Source: Oscillospiraceae bacterium (GTDB lineage: Bacteria; Bacillota; Clostridia; Oscillospirales; Acutalibacteraceae). Taken from it: a stretch of DNA of 64,000 nucleotides. The DNA lies in NCBI GenBank assembly GCA_015066345.1, contig SVOQ01000011.1:21744-85743 (forward strand). The letters run 5' to 3'. Both the position numbers and the translations under genes were made by a program. Positions within the stretch are counted from its first letter, which is position 1, and each line of letters opens with the position of its first letter. The notes below the pieces were generated by a model that had not been told where the DNA came from, ran no database searches, and saw nothing but the letters and a program-made list of their open reading frames with translations. This document shows, piece after piece, positions 25,146 through 34,431 of the stretch.

Positions 25146-25176
25146 AAAATCCGACTGAGAAATCAGTCGGATTTTT
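25146..25176. terminator. Bidirectional terminator between convergent genes
   Basis: Stem AAATCCGACTGA with TCAGTCGGATTT, loop GAAA, A-run before and T-run after. Confidence 0.88.
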
Positions 25177-25190
25177 ATTTACTTGATATT

Positions 25191-25949
25191 TTAAAATGCT
25201 ATGGGTGAATTATCAAATCTGCATTTTCTATAAAGCATTCCCCGGGCTAATTTATCGCCGTTTCTTGTAAGCAGGTCATCCACCCTGACAAACTCAAAAC
25301 CCTCGCCCTGAAGCTCTTTAACGGCCTTTACAACGCCTTCAACGGTACTTTCACTATTAATATTAAGTCTTATAATTTCGCCGTCCTTGGCGTTTCTCAT
25401 AAGTTTTTCATAAACTTCATCTGCGGTGTAATTACCCTTGTCATAAACGCTTGATGACCAGGCAACAAAAAAGCAATCAAGAGCTTTTAATTGATAAGAG
25501 CTTACAAACCCATCGGGCACTCTGACAAAGTACGGTCTTGTACCAATTTCGTCGCCGATAATTTCAGCGGAATTATTAATATCCTCTTTGGCTTTGTTTT
25601 TCCCCATAAATAAAAGAGGTTTTGAATCATAGGTAAAATTACCTATCATATGTCCCTCGTCATAGGCACGTAAAACCGTCTGAGGATTTTTAGCAACATC
25701 CTCACCATAAACGAAAAACGTAACCTTTGCACCCGTAGGAGCAAGAGAATCTATTAGTTTTTTAGTATATTTACCCGTTGTTCCCTCAAATGTCAGGGCA
25801 ATGGCTTTTTCACCAACGGGACTTGTACCTAAATTCAATCGGGAAACACCGTCAGGAATACCCCTGGAAACTATAACAAGGACAATAAGAATTGAAATAA
25901 CAATAAAAACAATATCCTTTTCTATAAAGGGTCTTTTTTTCTTTTTCAT
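25191..25949 (-). CDS. Polysaccharide deacetylase-like protein, catalytic residues lost
   Basis: 252 aa from ATG 25949, chosen because AAGGAAGG lies six bases before it. One N-terminal membrane helix (about 10-32), then a NodB-fold domain outside the cell. The canonical motifs are degenerate: TFDDG is TFEGT, the metal-binding His-rich motif reads GHMIGNFTYDS, and RPPxG is RVPDG. With both metal His positions and the second Asp changed, deacetylation of peptidoglycan GlcNAc is unlikely. It may be a structural or binding protein. It follows ftsZ after a terminator. Confidence 0.75.
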   Translation of the reverse strand: MKKKKRPFIEKDIVFIVISILIVLVIVSRGIPDGVSRLNLGTSPVGEKAIALTFEGTTGKYTKKLIDSLAPTGAKVTFFVYGEDVAKNPQTVLRAYDEGHMIGNFTYDSKPLLFMGKNKAKEDINNSAEIIGDEIGTRPYFVRVPDGFVSSYQLKALDCFFVAWSSSVYDKGNYTADEVYEKLMRNAKDGEIIRLNINSESTVEGVVKAVKELQGEGFEFVRVDDLLTRNGDKLARGMLYRKCRFDNSPIAF

Positions 25950-25967
25950 AAGAAGCCTTCCTTCAGT

Positions 25968-26002
25968 AATCAAAAAGCCGACCGTAAAAATCCGGTCGGC
26001 TT
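25968..26002 (-). terminator. Terminator of ftsZ
   Basis: On the minus strand the stem AAGCCGACCG/CGGTCGGCTT, loop GATTTTTA, followed by TTTGATT. Confidence 0.85.
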
Positions 26003-26014
26003 GATTTTATTGAA

Positions 26015-27082
26015 TTATTTCTTGAAAAGACCAAGGATATCAACGATATCACCGTCATCATCGTCAGCAGAAGAGTAACTGTCGGAAACAACAGCAGCGC
26101 CGGATTTGTTTGCAATGCCGTTTGAATCAGTACCGAAACCTGTTGCGATAACTGTAACAACCATTTCATCCTCAAGTTTTTCGTCGAATGCAACACCGAA
26201 GATAATGTTAGCATCAACATCAGCAGCTTCAGCAATAATACTTGCGGCTACGTCAACATCATCAAGAGTGATGTCAGGTGAAGAAGTGATACTGATAATA
26301 ACACCCTTTGCACCCTGGATAGTTGTTTCAAGAAGGGGGCTTGAAACTGCTGCGTTTGCAGCTGCTTCTGCCTTTTCTTTACCTGTTGCACGACCAACAC
26401 CCATATGAGCGTGACCTGCGTCTTTCATAACTGCAGTAACGTCAGCAAAGTCAAGGTTGATAAGACCGGGAACTTTAATAAGTTCGGAAATACTCTTTAC
26501 ACCCTGACGAAGAACATCGTCAGCAACGTCGAAAGCGTTAGCAAATGTAATCTTCTGGTCGGAAACGAGTTTAAGTCTTTCGTTGGGGATAACGATAAGG
26601 CTATCAACATGCTGAGCAAGTTCTGCGATACCTGCTTCTGCCTGCTGCATTCTTCTCTTACCTTCGAAAGCGAAGGGCTTTGTAACGATACCTACTGTAA
26701 GGATACCGTTGCTCTTAGCAATTTCTGCGATAGCGGGAGCTGCACCTGTACCTGTGCCACCGCCCATACCGGCAGTAATAAATACCATATTAGCACCGCT
26801 GAGTGCATCAACGATAGCATCTCTGCTTTCTTCGGCTGCTTTAAGACCCATTTCGGGACGAGCACCTGCACCACGGCCGCCTGTTACCTTTTCACCAATC
26901 TGAATTTTGTGAGTTGCTTTAGAAAATGTAAGAACCTGTTTATCGGTATTTACTGCGATAAACTCAACGCCCTGAACACCTGAGCTAACCATACGGTTAA
27001 TAGCGTTTCCGCCGCCGCCACCGACACCGATTACCTTTATCTGTGTAACGTCTTCAAAATCGTTGGAAATTTCAAAGTTCAT
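26015..27082 (-). CDS. ftsZ: Cell division protein FtsZ
   Basis: 355 aa tubulin-like GTPase that polymerises into the Z ring. [13 protein letters not shown] (19-31) and the GTP-binding GGGTGTG (107-113) are intact, as is the T7 loop [11 protein letters not shown]. The C-terminal linker is short and Asp/Ser-rich, and the last residues are [11 protein letters not shown] instead of the usual DIPAFLRR-like peptide that binds FtsA and SepF. Strong RBS AGGAGGAAG. It has its own promoter region, separate from ftsQ. Confidence 0.97.
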   Translation of the reverse strand: MNFEISNDFEDVTQIKVIGVGGGGGNAINRMVSSGVQGVEFIAVNTDKQVLTFSKATHKIQIGEKVTGGRGAGARPEMGLKAAEESRDAIVDALSGANMVFITAGMGGGTGTGAAPAIAEIAKSNGILTVGIVTKPFAFEGKRRMQQAEAGIAELAQHVDSLIVIPNERLKLVSDQKITFANAFDVADDVLRQGVKSISELIKVPGLINLDFADVTAVMKDAGHAHMGVGRATGKEKAEAAANAAVSSPLLETTIQGAKGVIISITSSPDITLDDVDVAASIIAEAADVDANIIFGVAFDEKLEDEMVVTVIATGFGTDSNGIANKSGAAVVSDSYSSADDDDGDIVDILGLFKK

Positions 27083-27147
27083 TTTTCTTCCTCCTAAAAT
27101 TATACACTAATATACAAATATAGTTTTACCTATAATACATCCACTAA

Positions 27148-27176
27148 ATGTTATCACAGTTTCGTGACAATATCAA
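27148..27176 (-). promoter_or_regulatory. Promoter of ftsZ with dyad in spacer
   Basis: On the minus strand TTGATA (27176-27171), 17-bp spacer, TAACAT (27153-27148). TTATCAC (27151-27157) and GTGACAA (27164-27170) form an inverted repeat that fills the spacer and touches both hexamers, a typical place for a repressor site. Confidence 0.5.
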
Positions 27177-27251
27177 GTTATTTTTTTAAAAAATTACTTA
27201 TATTACATTATAATTTCTTTTTTTCTTCATTTTTAGAACATTCAAGACGAA

Positions 27252-28175
27252 TTATTCGCTTTTTTCGGTTGTACTTGGGGGTGTCTTTTTATTGCCCTTT
27301 GTGGTAGGCTCGGTAGTTTCGGCACCGGGTTTAAAATAAGCATTGTCCCCCATGGTTAAATCAATCACACCTTCGGTATAGGGATTTCTCTCATTTTCGG
27401 TATCGAGAATCTTGACCGCCCTCTTCATATTGGTTTCAATATCGCCATCCGAAGGAATTTTAATAGTTATACGGTCATCATAACGAATTTCCCAATTGCC
27501 CGTTTTATTTAAAGAAATGTCTGTAAGAAGTTCTATTTTGCTATTTTTAATGGCGGTAAGTAAGTTCATAAAAGCATCGGTAGTTTTTTCATCAGAAAAG
27601 GTGATTACCTCTCCTGCAGATGCTTCCTTAACCTTTATACCGCTGACAACTGCCACATTATCCCTTAACATAGATGCATTTTCACTAAGCACTTTACCGT
27701 GTGCATCCACAAGAATGAAACCTGCGCCACTTTGGAAAGCAACCACTTCCCTCGTAGCACTGACATTTATAATCAAGGTATCGGGTAACTTTTTCTCAAT
27801 TGTTATTTCGCCAACGTAGGGCAAGTTTTTGGTAAGTATATCGTTAATTTTTTGTTCCTTTACCCTTATAAGGCTATCGCCTGTTTCAATACCGCTTTGA
27901 AGTACAATTTCTTTGTCGGCATAAACTTTATCTCCCGTAATCTTGATAGTATCTATTTTAAAGAAAAGCACTAAAATCAGGACTACACCAATGCTCAACA
28001 CTACAAGCGAAAGAGCAGAGAGCATTGCCAGACGTTCTGCTTTGCGTTTTCTTATGATTTTCTTTTTATTTATAGAACGCACTTCGTCCCTTGATAAACT
28101 CTCGGGACGTTTCTTTTTAGGTGGTATTATTTTAGTTTTAGAACGATTAGACCTTTTTTTGTTCCTTTGTTCCAT
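27252..28175 (-). CDS. ftsQ: Cell division protein FtsQ/DivIB
   Basis: 307 aa from ATG 28175, preceded by AGGAAGG that lies inside the end of murA. A basic cytoplasmic N-terminus (about 55 aa), one membrane helix (LAMLSALSLVVLSIGVVLIL) and an extracytoplasmic POTRA domain (FKIDTIKITGDKVYADKEIV...) followed by the FtsQ beta domain. It belongs to the divisome FtsQLB subcomplex. The Lys/Thr/Pro-rich C-terminal tail is common in clostridial DivIB. Transcribed with murA. Confidence 0.9.
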   Translation of the reverse strand: MEQRNKKRSNRSKTKIIPPKKKRPESLSRDEVRSINKKKIIRKRKAERLAMLSALSLVVLSIGVVLILVLFFKIDTIKITGDKVYADKEIVLQSGIETGDSLIRVKEQKINDILTKNLPYVGEITIEKKLPDTLIINVSATREVVAFQSGAGFILVDAHGKVLSENASMLRDNVAVVSGIKVKEASAGEVITFSDEKTTDAFMNLLTAIKNSKIELLTDISLNKTGNWEIRYDDRITIKIPSDGDIETNMKRAVKILDTENERNPYTEGVIDLTMGDNAYFKPGAETTEPTTKGNKKTPPSTTEKSE

Positions 28176-28177
28176 TT

Positions 28178-29434
28178 TTAAACCTTCCTGTAAATATCTG
28201 CATTCAGACTGCAAAGATTATTTTCAAAATCCTCATAACCACGGTCAATAAAAGCAATATTTCTGACCGTTGTTGTGCCCACGGCACACAAACCCGCAAC
28301 AACCAAAGACGCTCCGCCTCTTAAATCGGGTGAAAAAACTTCCGCACCGTATAATCTATCGACACCATCTATTACGGCAACCCTTGATTCCGTTCTGATT
28401 TTAGCACCCATACGCACAAGTTCGGGAATATGCTTCAACCGACTTTCGAATATGTTTTCAACTATCACCGTAGTGCCTTTGGCAATTGTAGCCAAGGTAG
28501 TAAAAGGTGCCTGAGCATCCGTAGGAAACCCCGGGAAAGGTTGGGTAACAAGTTTATCTATTCTGTTTAATTTACGCGGTGCTTTTAGTCGTATTGATTT
28601 ACAACGAACTCTTATATCGCACCCTGCCTCCTCCAAAAGAGGTAAAACAGAATTCAAGTGTATGGGGACTGTGTTGTTAAGTTCAACATCACCGCCTGTT
28701 ACGGCACCCGCTACAAGGAATGTTGCTGCGGCAATTCTATCACAAATAACGGTGTATTCACACCCCGTAAGGGTTTTAACCCCTTCTATTGTAATAACAC
28801 TTTCCCCTGCACCTTTTATCTTAGCACCGCAGGAATTAAGGAAATTACATAAATCCGTAATTTCGGGTTCACGGGCGGCATTCACAATGGTTGTAACACC
28901 ATCCGCCGTTACTGCAGTAAGAATGGCATTTTCCGTAGCACCAACGCTTGGAAAGGAAAAAGTGATTTTTGTACCTACTAATTTATCGGGAACTGTGCAA
29001 CTTAATCTACCGTGACTGTCATCAATTTCTACACCTAATTTTTTGATTGCGTACAAATGCAAATCAATAGGTCGTAACCCTATTTCACAACCACCCGGTG
29101 TTGAAATCTCCGCCTTACCTACCCTACCTAATACCGCACCTAAGAAAACTACCGACGAACGCATTTCACGCATTAAATCCTCGGGGATTTCATAGCCAGA
29201 AGCATCGGTACTGTCAACAGTTATAGTATTACCGTTTCTGATTACCTTGCACCCGAGAGTACGCAGAATTTTAACTGTACAGTGGGTATCTGAAAGCATG
29301 GGACAATTATGTATTACTGATTTCCCTTTAACAAGTAAAGTGGCGGCAAGTATGGGCAAAACGCTGTTTTTGGAGCCTTGCACACGCAAACTTCCGTTGA
29401 GCCGTCTTCCGCCGTTAATGACAAAGGCAGACAT
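28178..29434 (-). CDS. murA: UDP-N-acetylglucosamine 1-carboxyvinyltransferase
   Basis: 418 aa, full length. First committed step of peptidoglycan synthesis: transfer of enolpyruvate from PEP to UDP-GlcNAc. The active-site Cys is in TPGGCEIGLRPIDLH (the fosfomycin target), and GGRRLNGSLRVQGSKNSVLP is the N-terminal substrate loop with its Lys-Asn pair. RBS GAAAGGAG. Its 3-prime end carries the ftsQ ribosome site. Confidence 0.96.
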   Translation of the reverse strand: MSAFVINGGRRLNGSLRVQGSKNSVLPILAATLLVKGKSVIHNCPMLSDTHCTVKILRTLGCKVIRNGNTITVDSTDASGYEIPEDLMREMRSSVVFLGAVLGRVGKAEISTPGGCEIGLRPIDLHLYAIKKLGVEIDDSHGRLSCTVPDKLVGTKITFSFPSVGATENAILTAVTADGVTTIVNAAREPEITDLCNFLNSCGAKIKGAGESVITIEGVKTLTGCEYTVICDRIAAATFLVAGAVTGGDVELNNTVPIHLNSVLPLLEEAGCDIRVRCKSIRLKAPRKLNRIDKLVTQPFPGFPTDAQAPFTTLATIAKGTTVIVENIFESRLKHIPELVRMGAKIRTESRVAVIDGVDRLYGAEVFSPDLRGGASLVVAGLCAVGTTTVRNIAFIDRGYEDFENNLCSLNADIYRKV

Positions 29435-29510
29435 ACAGTTGCTCCTTTCGGATTGAATTGAACCTGAGTTCTATGCTGTATATTATGCCTGTGTCAGAAA
29501 AATGTTAATA

Positions 29511-30626
29511 TTATTTTTTTATAAGATCAACAACTATATTACAAATACGTTGTGAAGCATCGGTAACCGCCATTTTACGGGCATTTTCACCTACGGTCTT
29601 TAAAAGATTCTTGTCTTCAATAAACTTCTCGATTTCTTTACCGAGAGATTCACCCGTAAGGTCTTTGTCCTCAATAAGAACCGCCGCATTTTTATTAACG
29701 AGAGCCATTGCGTTATGGAACTGATGATTCTCGGTAACATTGGGTGACGGAACAAGAATCGAAGGTTTACCCAAAGCCTGAATTTCGGAAAGTGAAGATG
29801 CACCCGCACGGCAAATAACCAAATCCGCCGCAGAAAGGCATCTCGCCATATCGTCGATATATGTACGGATTTTAATATTGGGATATTTCTCAGGGTCAAC
29901 ACCCATTTCTTTGAGTTTATCAGGAACCCAAAGACCATTCTGACCCGTAGAAATCATAAAATTAATATTTCTGTCTTTATTTTCTGCAAGGTAATCAACA
30001 ATTGCCTCGTTGATAACCTTTGCACCTAATGAACCACCCATACAAAGAATAATTGGGTCATTATTAAAACCTAATTCCCTACGTGAAATTTCACTATCTG
30101 CTTCAAAAAGTTCTCCGCGAACAGGAAGACCCGTTAAAACAGGTTCGTTTTTGAACTTCATATGTTTTTTTGCTTCCTCGGCAGTGAGCATTACTGCATC
30201 AACCTTTTCTGCCAAGGCTTTATTGGTAACACCGGGATAAGCATTCTGTTCGTGAATAGCCGTGGGAATGCCCATTTTTGCCGCCATTCTTATAACAGGT
30301 CCGCTTACGTATCCGCCAAAGCCCACGGCAACATCGGGATTAAATTCATTTATAATCTTTTTAACATTACCTGAACTTTTTAAAAGACGTGTAACAGTCT
30401 TAATATTAGCCTTTATCGCCGCAGGAGAAAAACTTCTTTTAAAACCTGAAATTTCAATGGTTTTCAAGGGATATCCTGCCGCAGGAACAATTTTAGATTC
30501 GATTCTGTCGGGAGTTCCGACAAAACAAATTTCAGCATCGGGATATTGTTTTTTTATTTCACCTGCAACTGCAAGTGCGGGGTTAACGTGACCGCCCGTA
30601 CCCCCTGCTGCTATTAAAACTCTCAT
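29511..30626 (-). CDS. murG: Lipid II-forming GlcNAc transferase MurG
   Basis: 371 aa GT28 enzyme that adds GlcNAc to lipid I at the inner membrane face. AAGGTGGHVNPALA at the N-terminus is the first G-loop, VGFGGYVSGPVIRMA and HEQNAYPGVTNK are typical, and ICRAGASSLSEIQALGKPSILVPSP is the nucleotide-sugar site. It starts 17 bp after ftsW. Confidence 0.96.
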   Translation of the reverse strand: MRVLIAAGGTGGHVNPALAVAGEIKKQYPDAEICFVGTPDRIESKIVPAAGYPLKTIEISGFKRSFSPAAIKANIKTVTRLLKSSGNVKKIINEFNPDVAVGFGGYVSGPVIRMAAKMGIPTAIHEQNAYPGVTNKALAEKVDAVMLTAEEAKKHMKFKNEPVLTGLPVRGELFEADSEISRRELGFNNDPIILCMGGSLGAKVINEAIVDYLAENKDRNINFMISTGQNGLWVPDKLKEMGVDPEKYPNIKIRTYIDDMARCLSAADLVICRAGASSLSEIQALGKPSILVPSPNVTENHQFHNAMALVNKNAAVLIEDKDLTGESLGKEIEKFIEDKNLLKTVGENARKMAVTDASQRICNIVVDLIKK

Positions 30627-30642
30627 AAAGCACGTTCCTTTT

Positions 30643-31899
30643 TTATTTTTTATTGGATTTTTTTAATTTTCGCATAAAGTATACTTTCGGTAAATCCGCC
30701 TGACGGGAAACTGCAAGAATAGTACCCATTTCAATTAAAGTTATGAGAAGAGCCGAACCACCGTAACTGAAGAAAGGTAACGGAATACCCGTATTAGGCA
30801 CAGTATCCGTAACAACCGCAACGTTGAACATTACCTGAAGCCCTAACTGAGCGGTCATACCGAAAACAAGAAGAGCACCGAAACGGTCTTTTGCGTGCAT
30901 ACCGATATAGATACCCCTGATAATAAGCACTGCAAAAGCAAGAAGAATAAGAACACAACCCACAAAGCCTAATTCCTCACCAATAATTGAGAAAATGAAG
31001 TCTGTATGGGATTCGGAAACATAAAGATATTTCTGTTTCGAATTACCAAGACCTGCTCCAAGGAAACCGCCCGAACCGATAGCGTAAAGTGAATGGTTTA
31101 TCTGCCAACGGGCATCATCGGGTTCAAAATCCTTTATACGCCAAGCCTTAATACGTTCAATCATATATTCTTTAAGGGGTAAATCCTCGTAGTTGAATAC
31201 AACGTATATAAGAACAATGAGGGCTATAATACCGCCGATAGCAAACCAACGGGCTCTGCACTCGCCTATCCAGAGCATTGCAACACCGATAAGCATAATA
31301 AGAATAGCACCTGAAAGGTGGCTTCCTAAAAGAACCATACCCGCAGTAAAGGCAATAACCAAAGCATAGAAGAACATTGTGGTTGTGCCCTGGGTTATTT
31401 TAATACTACCCTTTGTAAGTTCGGTAATTTTCTTAGCCCAACCTGCTTTTGAAGGCTCGGAACTTATAATTTTTTTGTGGTCCTTATCAAGTCCTGCGGC
31501 ACAGAACATAATAAGCATCAATTTAGCGGTTTCAGAGGGCTGGAATGAGAACGAACCGATACCAAACCATCTGTTAATACCGTCACCGCCACCACGTAAA
31601 ACGGTAATTGCAAGTAACAGCAAGGATATTATCAAGCCGATATTAGCAAGATTTTTAATATATTTATAGTTTAATTTCGAATAGAATATCATTCCGACAA
31701 CGCCAACTATGGCAAAGACAATCTGCCTTTTGAAGTAATAAAGACTGTCACCGGAACCACTGTTATAAAAGGCGTAGATGTAACTTGAGGACAAAAGCAT
31801 AACAAGTCCTATTGTCATAAGTCCTAACATTATAAGAAAAAACGGCATATCCATACTGTTTTTCACAAACAAGTCGTTGAACTTATTTTTCTTTTCCAT
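30643..31899 (-). CDS. ftsW: SEDS lipid II polymerase, FtsW/SpoVE
   Basis: 418 aa, ten predicted helices. SEDS features: SFSFQPSETAKLMLIMF, the large loop with DARWQINHSLYAIGSGGFLG, then GEELGFVGCVLILLAF and NTGIPLPFFSYGGSALLITL. It polymerises lipid II into glycan with a partner class B PBP, here probably the SpoVD-like protein of the same operon. Whether it is the vegetative FtsW or the sporulation SpoVE cannot be decided; it is the only copy in the window. Confidence 0.94.
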   Translation of the reverse strand: MEKKNKFNDLFVKNSMDMPFFLIMLGLMTIGLVMLLSSSYIYAFYNSGSGDSLYYFKRQIVFAIVGVVGMIFYSKLNYKYIKNLANIGLIISLLLLAITVLRGGGDGINRWFGIGSFSFQPSETAKLMLIMFCAAGLDKDHKKIISSEPSKAGWAKKITELTKGSIKITQGTTTMFFYALVIAFTAGMVLLGSHLSGAILIMLIGVAMLWIGECRARWFAIGGIIALIVLIYVVFNYEDLPLKEYMIERIKAWRIKDFEPDDARWQINHSLYAIGSGGFLGAGLGNSKQKYLYVSESHTDFIFSIIGEELGFVGCVLILLAFAVLIIRGIYIGMHAKDRFGALLVFGMTAQLGLQVMFNVAVVTDTVPNTGIPLPFFSYGGSALLITLIEMGTILAVSRQADLPKVYFMRKLKKSNKK

Positions 31900-31932
31900 G
31901 TTACCACACCTTTCAAAAAGATTTTTAAAATT

Positions 31933-33003
31933 TTATCTTTCTACACCGAAGTAGAAAAGAAGCACTGCAGCAAGACCGCCCAAAAGATTTATAGCAGAGA
32001 AGATTTTAACAATTTTAACTTCTTTCCATCCGCACATCTCAAAGTGATGGTGAATGGGAGCCATTTTAAATATACGTTTACCGTGAGTTAATTTGAAATA
32101 ACCAATCTGGATAATATCCGAACCGAACTCGGCAACGTAAATAATACCCGTAAGAAGAATAATAAAGGGACAATCAACCGCATAGGAGAAAGCAACTATA
32201 AGTCCCCCAAGGAACATTGAACCTAAGTCACCCATCATAACCTTTGCAGGATGCCAGTTCCAGATAAGGTAACCGATAAGAGCACCAACAAGGCAGGATG
32301 CAAGAAGGCTTACACCAAGACGATTATGTAATGCGGCAATGGCAATGAAACTGATTGCGGCAGTAAGTGTAACAGAACCGCAGAGTCCGTCGATACCATC
32401 AGTAAAGTTAACTGCGTTTGTAGTAGCGTAAATAACCGCAAAACCTATAAGCCAGAAGAACACTTTAGTTTCTACTATACCTACAAAGGGAATAAGCATT
32501 GCGCCCGTAGGGTCATTGATGTAAAGAACGAGAAGGTAGCCCACCATAAGAACAACCTGTAAAATGGTTTTCTGTAAAATGGTAAGACCAAGATTACGTT
32601 TCTTTACAACCTTAATATAGTCATCAAGGAAACCGATAAAAGCAAAGCCGAGAGCCATTATAAGACCACCGATTACTTTTATGTAATTGGATTTGGCTAC
32701 TTCGGAGATTTCGTTAACGAGATTAGCGGAATCAGCACTTGTAATAACAGAGCCGATAATATCGCCACCGAGAATCTTATCTATTATAACCATAACAACG
32801 AAGGCTATAACAGTACCGAGTATAAATAATATACCGCCCATGGTGGGTGTACCCTGCTTATTTTTATGCCATTTAGGACCAATATCAAGAATGGTCTGAC
32901 CAAATTTAAGTTTATGAAGGAAAGGTATAATGACATAACCTAATCCGAAGGAAATACCGAAAGCAATTACGGCACCAACAAGGCATTTAATTACAACATC
33001 CAT
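31933..33003 (-). CDS. mraY: Phospho-N-acetylmuramoyl-pentapeptide transferase
   Basis: 356 aa, ten-helix membrane enzyme that makes lipid I from UDP-MurNAc-pentapeptide and undecaprenyl phosphate. GTPTMGGILFILGT, FLDDYIKVVKKRNLGL (DDxxK), NFTDGIDGLCG and the cytoplasmic MAPIHHHFEMCGWKE loop are all conserved. Between mraY and ftsW, where murD usually lies, there are only 33 bp. Confidence 0.97.
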   Translation of the reverse strand: MDVVIKCLVGAVIAFGISFGLGYVIIPFLHKLKFGQTILDIGPKWHKNKQGTPTMGGILFILGTVIAFVVMVIIDKILGGDIIGSVITSADSANLVNEISEVAKSNYIKVIGGLIMALGFAFIGFLDDYIKVVKKRNLGLTILQKTILQVVLMVGYLLVLYINDPTGAMLIPFVGIVETKVFFWLIGFAVIYATTNAVNFTDGIDGLCGSVTLTAAISFIAIAALHNRLGVSLLASCLVGALIGYLIWNWHPAKVMMGDLGSMFLGGLIVAFSYAVDCPFIILLTGIIYVAEFGSDIIQIGYFKLTHGKRIFKMAPIHHHFEMCGWKEVKIVKIFSAINLLGGLAAVLLFYFGVER

Positions 33004-33060
33004 ATTTTTTGCTCCTTATTAATTCTGATACTTTAATCCTACCTTTAAACAGGCAAAAAA

Positions 33061-34431
33061 TCAAGTATTATCACCCTTATAACCCATTTTTTTATAAAGT
33101 GAATTAAATATATCTTCCATTTTCATTCCGCGACTGCCTTTAAAAAGTACAACGTCACCGACTGAAAGATTTTCATATAAGAATTCTGCTATTTTTTCTT
33201 TATTGTCATAGTTTTCGGCAAAAATGCCTTTGGACTTCGCTTCGTCAGAAGTAAGTTTCGCATTTTCTCCGTATGTAAGAACATATTCACAACCCGTACT
33301 TACGGCAAATTCACCAACTGCACGGTGTGCCTCTTCACTGAAGTCGCCAAGTTCAAGCATATCACCCAAAACTGCAAAAGAACGTTTCTTTTTAAGAGTT
33401 TTAAGTGCCTCGAGAGATGCTTTCATACTATCGGGATTTGCGTTATAACAATCCTCGATAAAAGTAATACCGTTAATTTCGGTAATCTTCTGTCGCATTC
33501 CTTCGGGTTCAAAATCCGCAACACCCTGTGCCGCTTTTTCCAAGGTAAAACCTAACTCTTTACCAACGCACATAGCACATAAGGCATTATAAACATTATG
33601 AATTCCCACAGCAGGAACAAAAACTTCGGCTTTTTCATCACCGCAAAGAGCGATAAAAGTACTACCCTTTTCATCGGATTTAATTTTTTCGGCTCTCATA
33701 TAGAGATTATTTGAATCAATACCGAAACGAAGTATATTGTAATCCGCATTTTCAACAGTTGCCAACATATCATTGTCACCATTGATAATAAGGGTTGAGC
33801 CTTTTTTCATTCCGTCAAGAATTTCCAATTTGGCTTTTAATATGCCCTCTCTTGAGCCTAAGTTTTCAATATGTGCAGTACCGACATTGGTTATTACTGC
33901 AATTGAAGGTTCAACCGTAAGTGAAAGCCTCGAAATTTCATCAAAGTGATTCATACCCATTTCAATAACTGCCGCCTGATGATGTTCCTCAAGAGCGAAA
34001 AGGGTTTTGGGAACACCTATTTCGTTATTAAGGTTACCCGCGGTTTTATGGGTATCAAAACCTTTTTTAACTACTGAATAAATCATACCCTTACTTGTGG
34101 TTTTACCCACACTGCCCGTAAGACCGATAAAGGGTATATTGAACATTTTTCTGTATCCGTGGGCTATCTGAAGAAGTGCTTTGCCCGTATCTTCAACATA
34201 AATTATGCGTTCATCATTGCCTACGTTTTTACTGCAAATAACGGCTTTTGCACCTTTTTTCAACACATCGTCTACAAAATCGTGAGCATCAAAACGTTCG
34301 CCGATAAGAGCAACAAACAGTGTATTTTCATCAATTTCGCGACTATCTATTGAAATTTTACTTATTTCACCACTGAGATTTGTAGTGGAAGAGCAAAACT
34401 GAGCCACATCTTTCAAACTGAGTTTTTTCAT
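33061..34431 (-). CDS. murF: UDP-MurNAc-tripeptide D-alanyl-D-alanine ligase
   Basis: 456 aa Mur ligase adding D-Ala-D-Ala. The ATP site is IGLTGSVGKTTSKGMI (about 105), with MGMNHFDEISRLS and EDCYNANPDSMKASLEAL in the central and C-terminal domains, the latter typical of MurF. Its ATG overlaps the murE stop by four bases (ATGA), so translation is coupled. Confidence 0.96.
   Translation of the reverse strand: MKKLSLKDVAQFCSSTTNLSGEISKISIDSREIDENTLFVALIGERFDAHDFVDDVLKKGAKAVICSKNVGNDERIIYVEDTGKALLQIAHGYRKMFNIPFIGLTGSVGKTTSKGMIYSVVKKGFDTHKTAGNLNNEIGVPKTLFALEEHHQAAVIEMGMNHFDEISRLSLTVEPSIAVITNVGTAHIENLGSREGILKAKLEILDGMKKGSTLIINGDNDMLATVENADYNILRFGIDSNNLYMRAEKIKSDEKGSTFIALCGDEKAEVFVPAVGIHNVYNALCAMCVGKELGFTLEKAAQGVADFEPEGMRQKITEINGITFIEDCYNANPDSMKASLEALKTLKKKRSFAVLGDMLELGDFSEEAHRAVGEFAVSTGCEYVLTYGENAKLTSDEAKSKGIFAENYDNKEKIAEFLYENLSVGDVVLFKGSRGMKMEDIFNSLYKKMGYKGDNT

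Noticed and set aside
26405..26983. 192-codon open frame opposite ftsZ, rich in Cys
   Set aside because: Antisense shadow of a certain gene; the cysteines come from the complement of ftsZ GCA/ACA codons.
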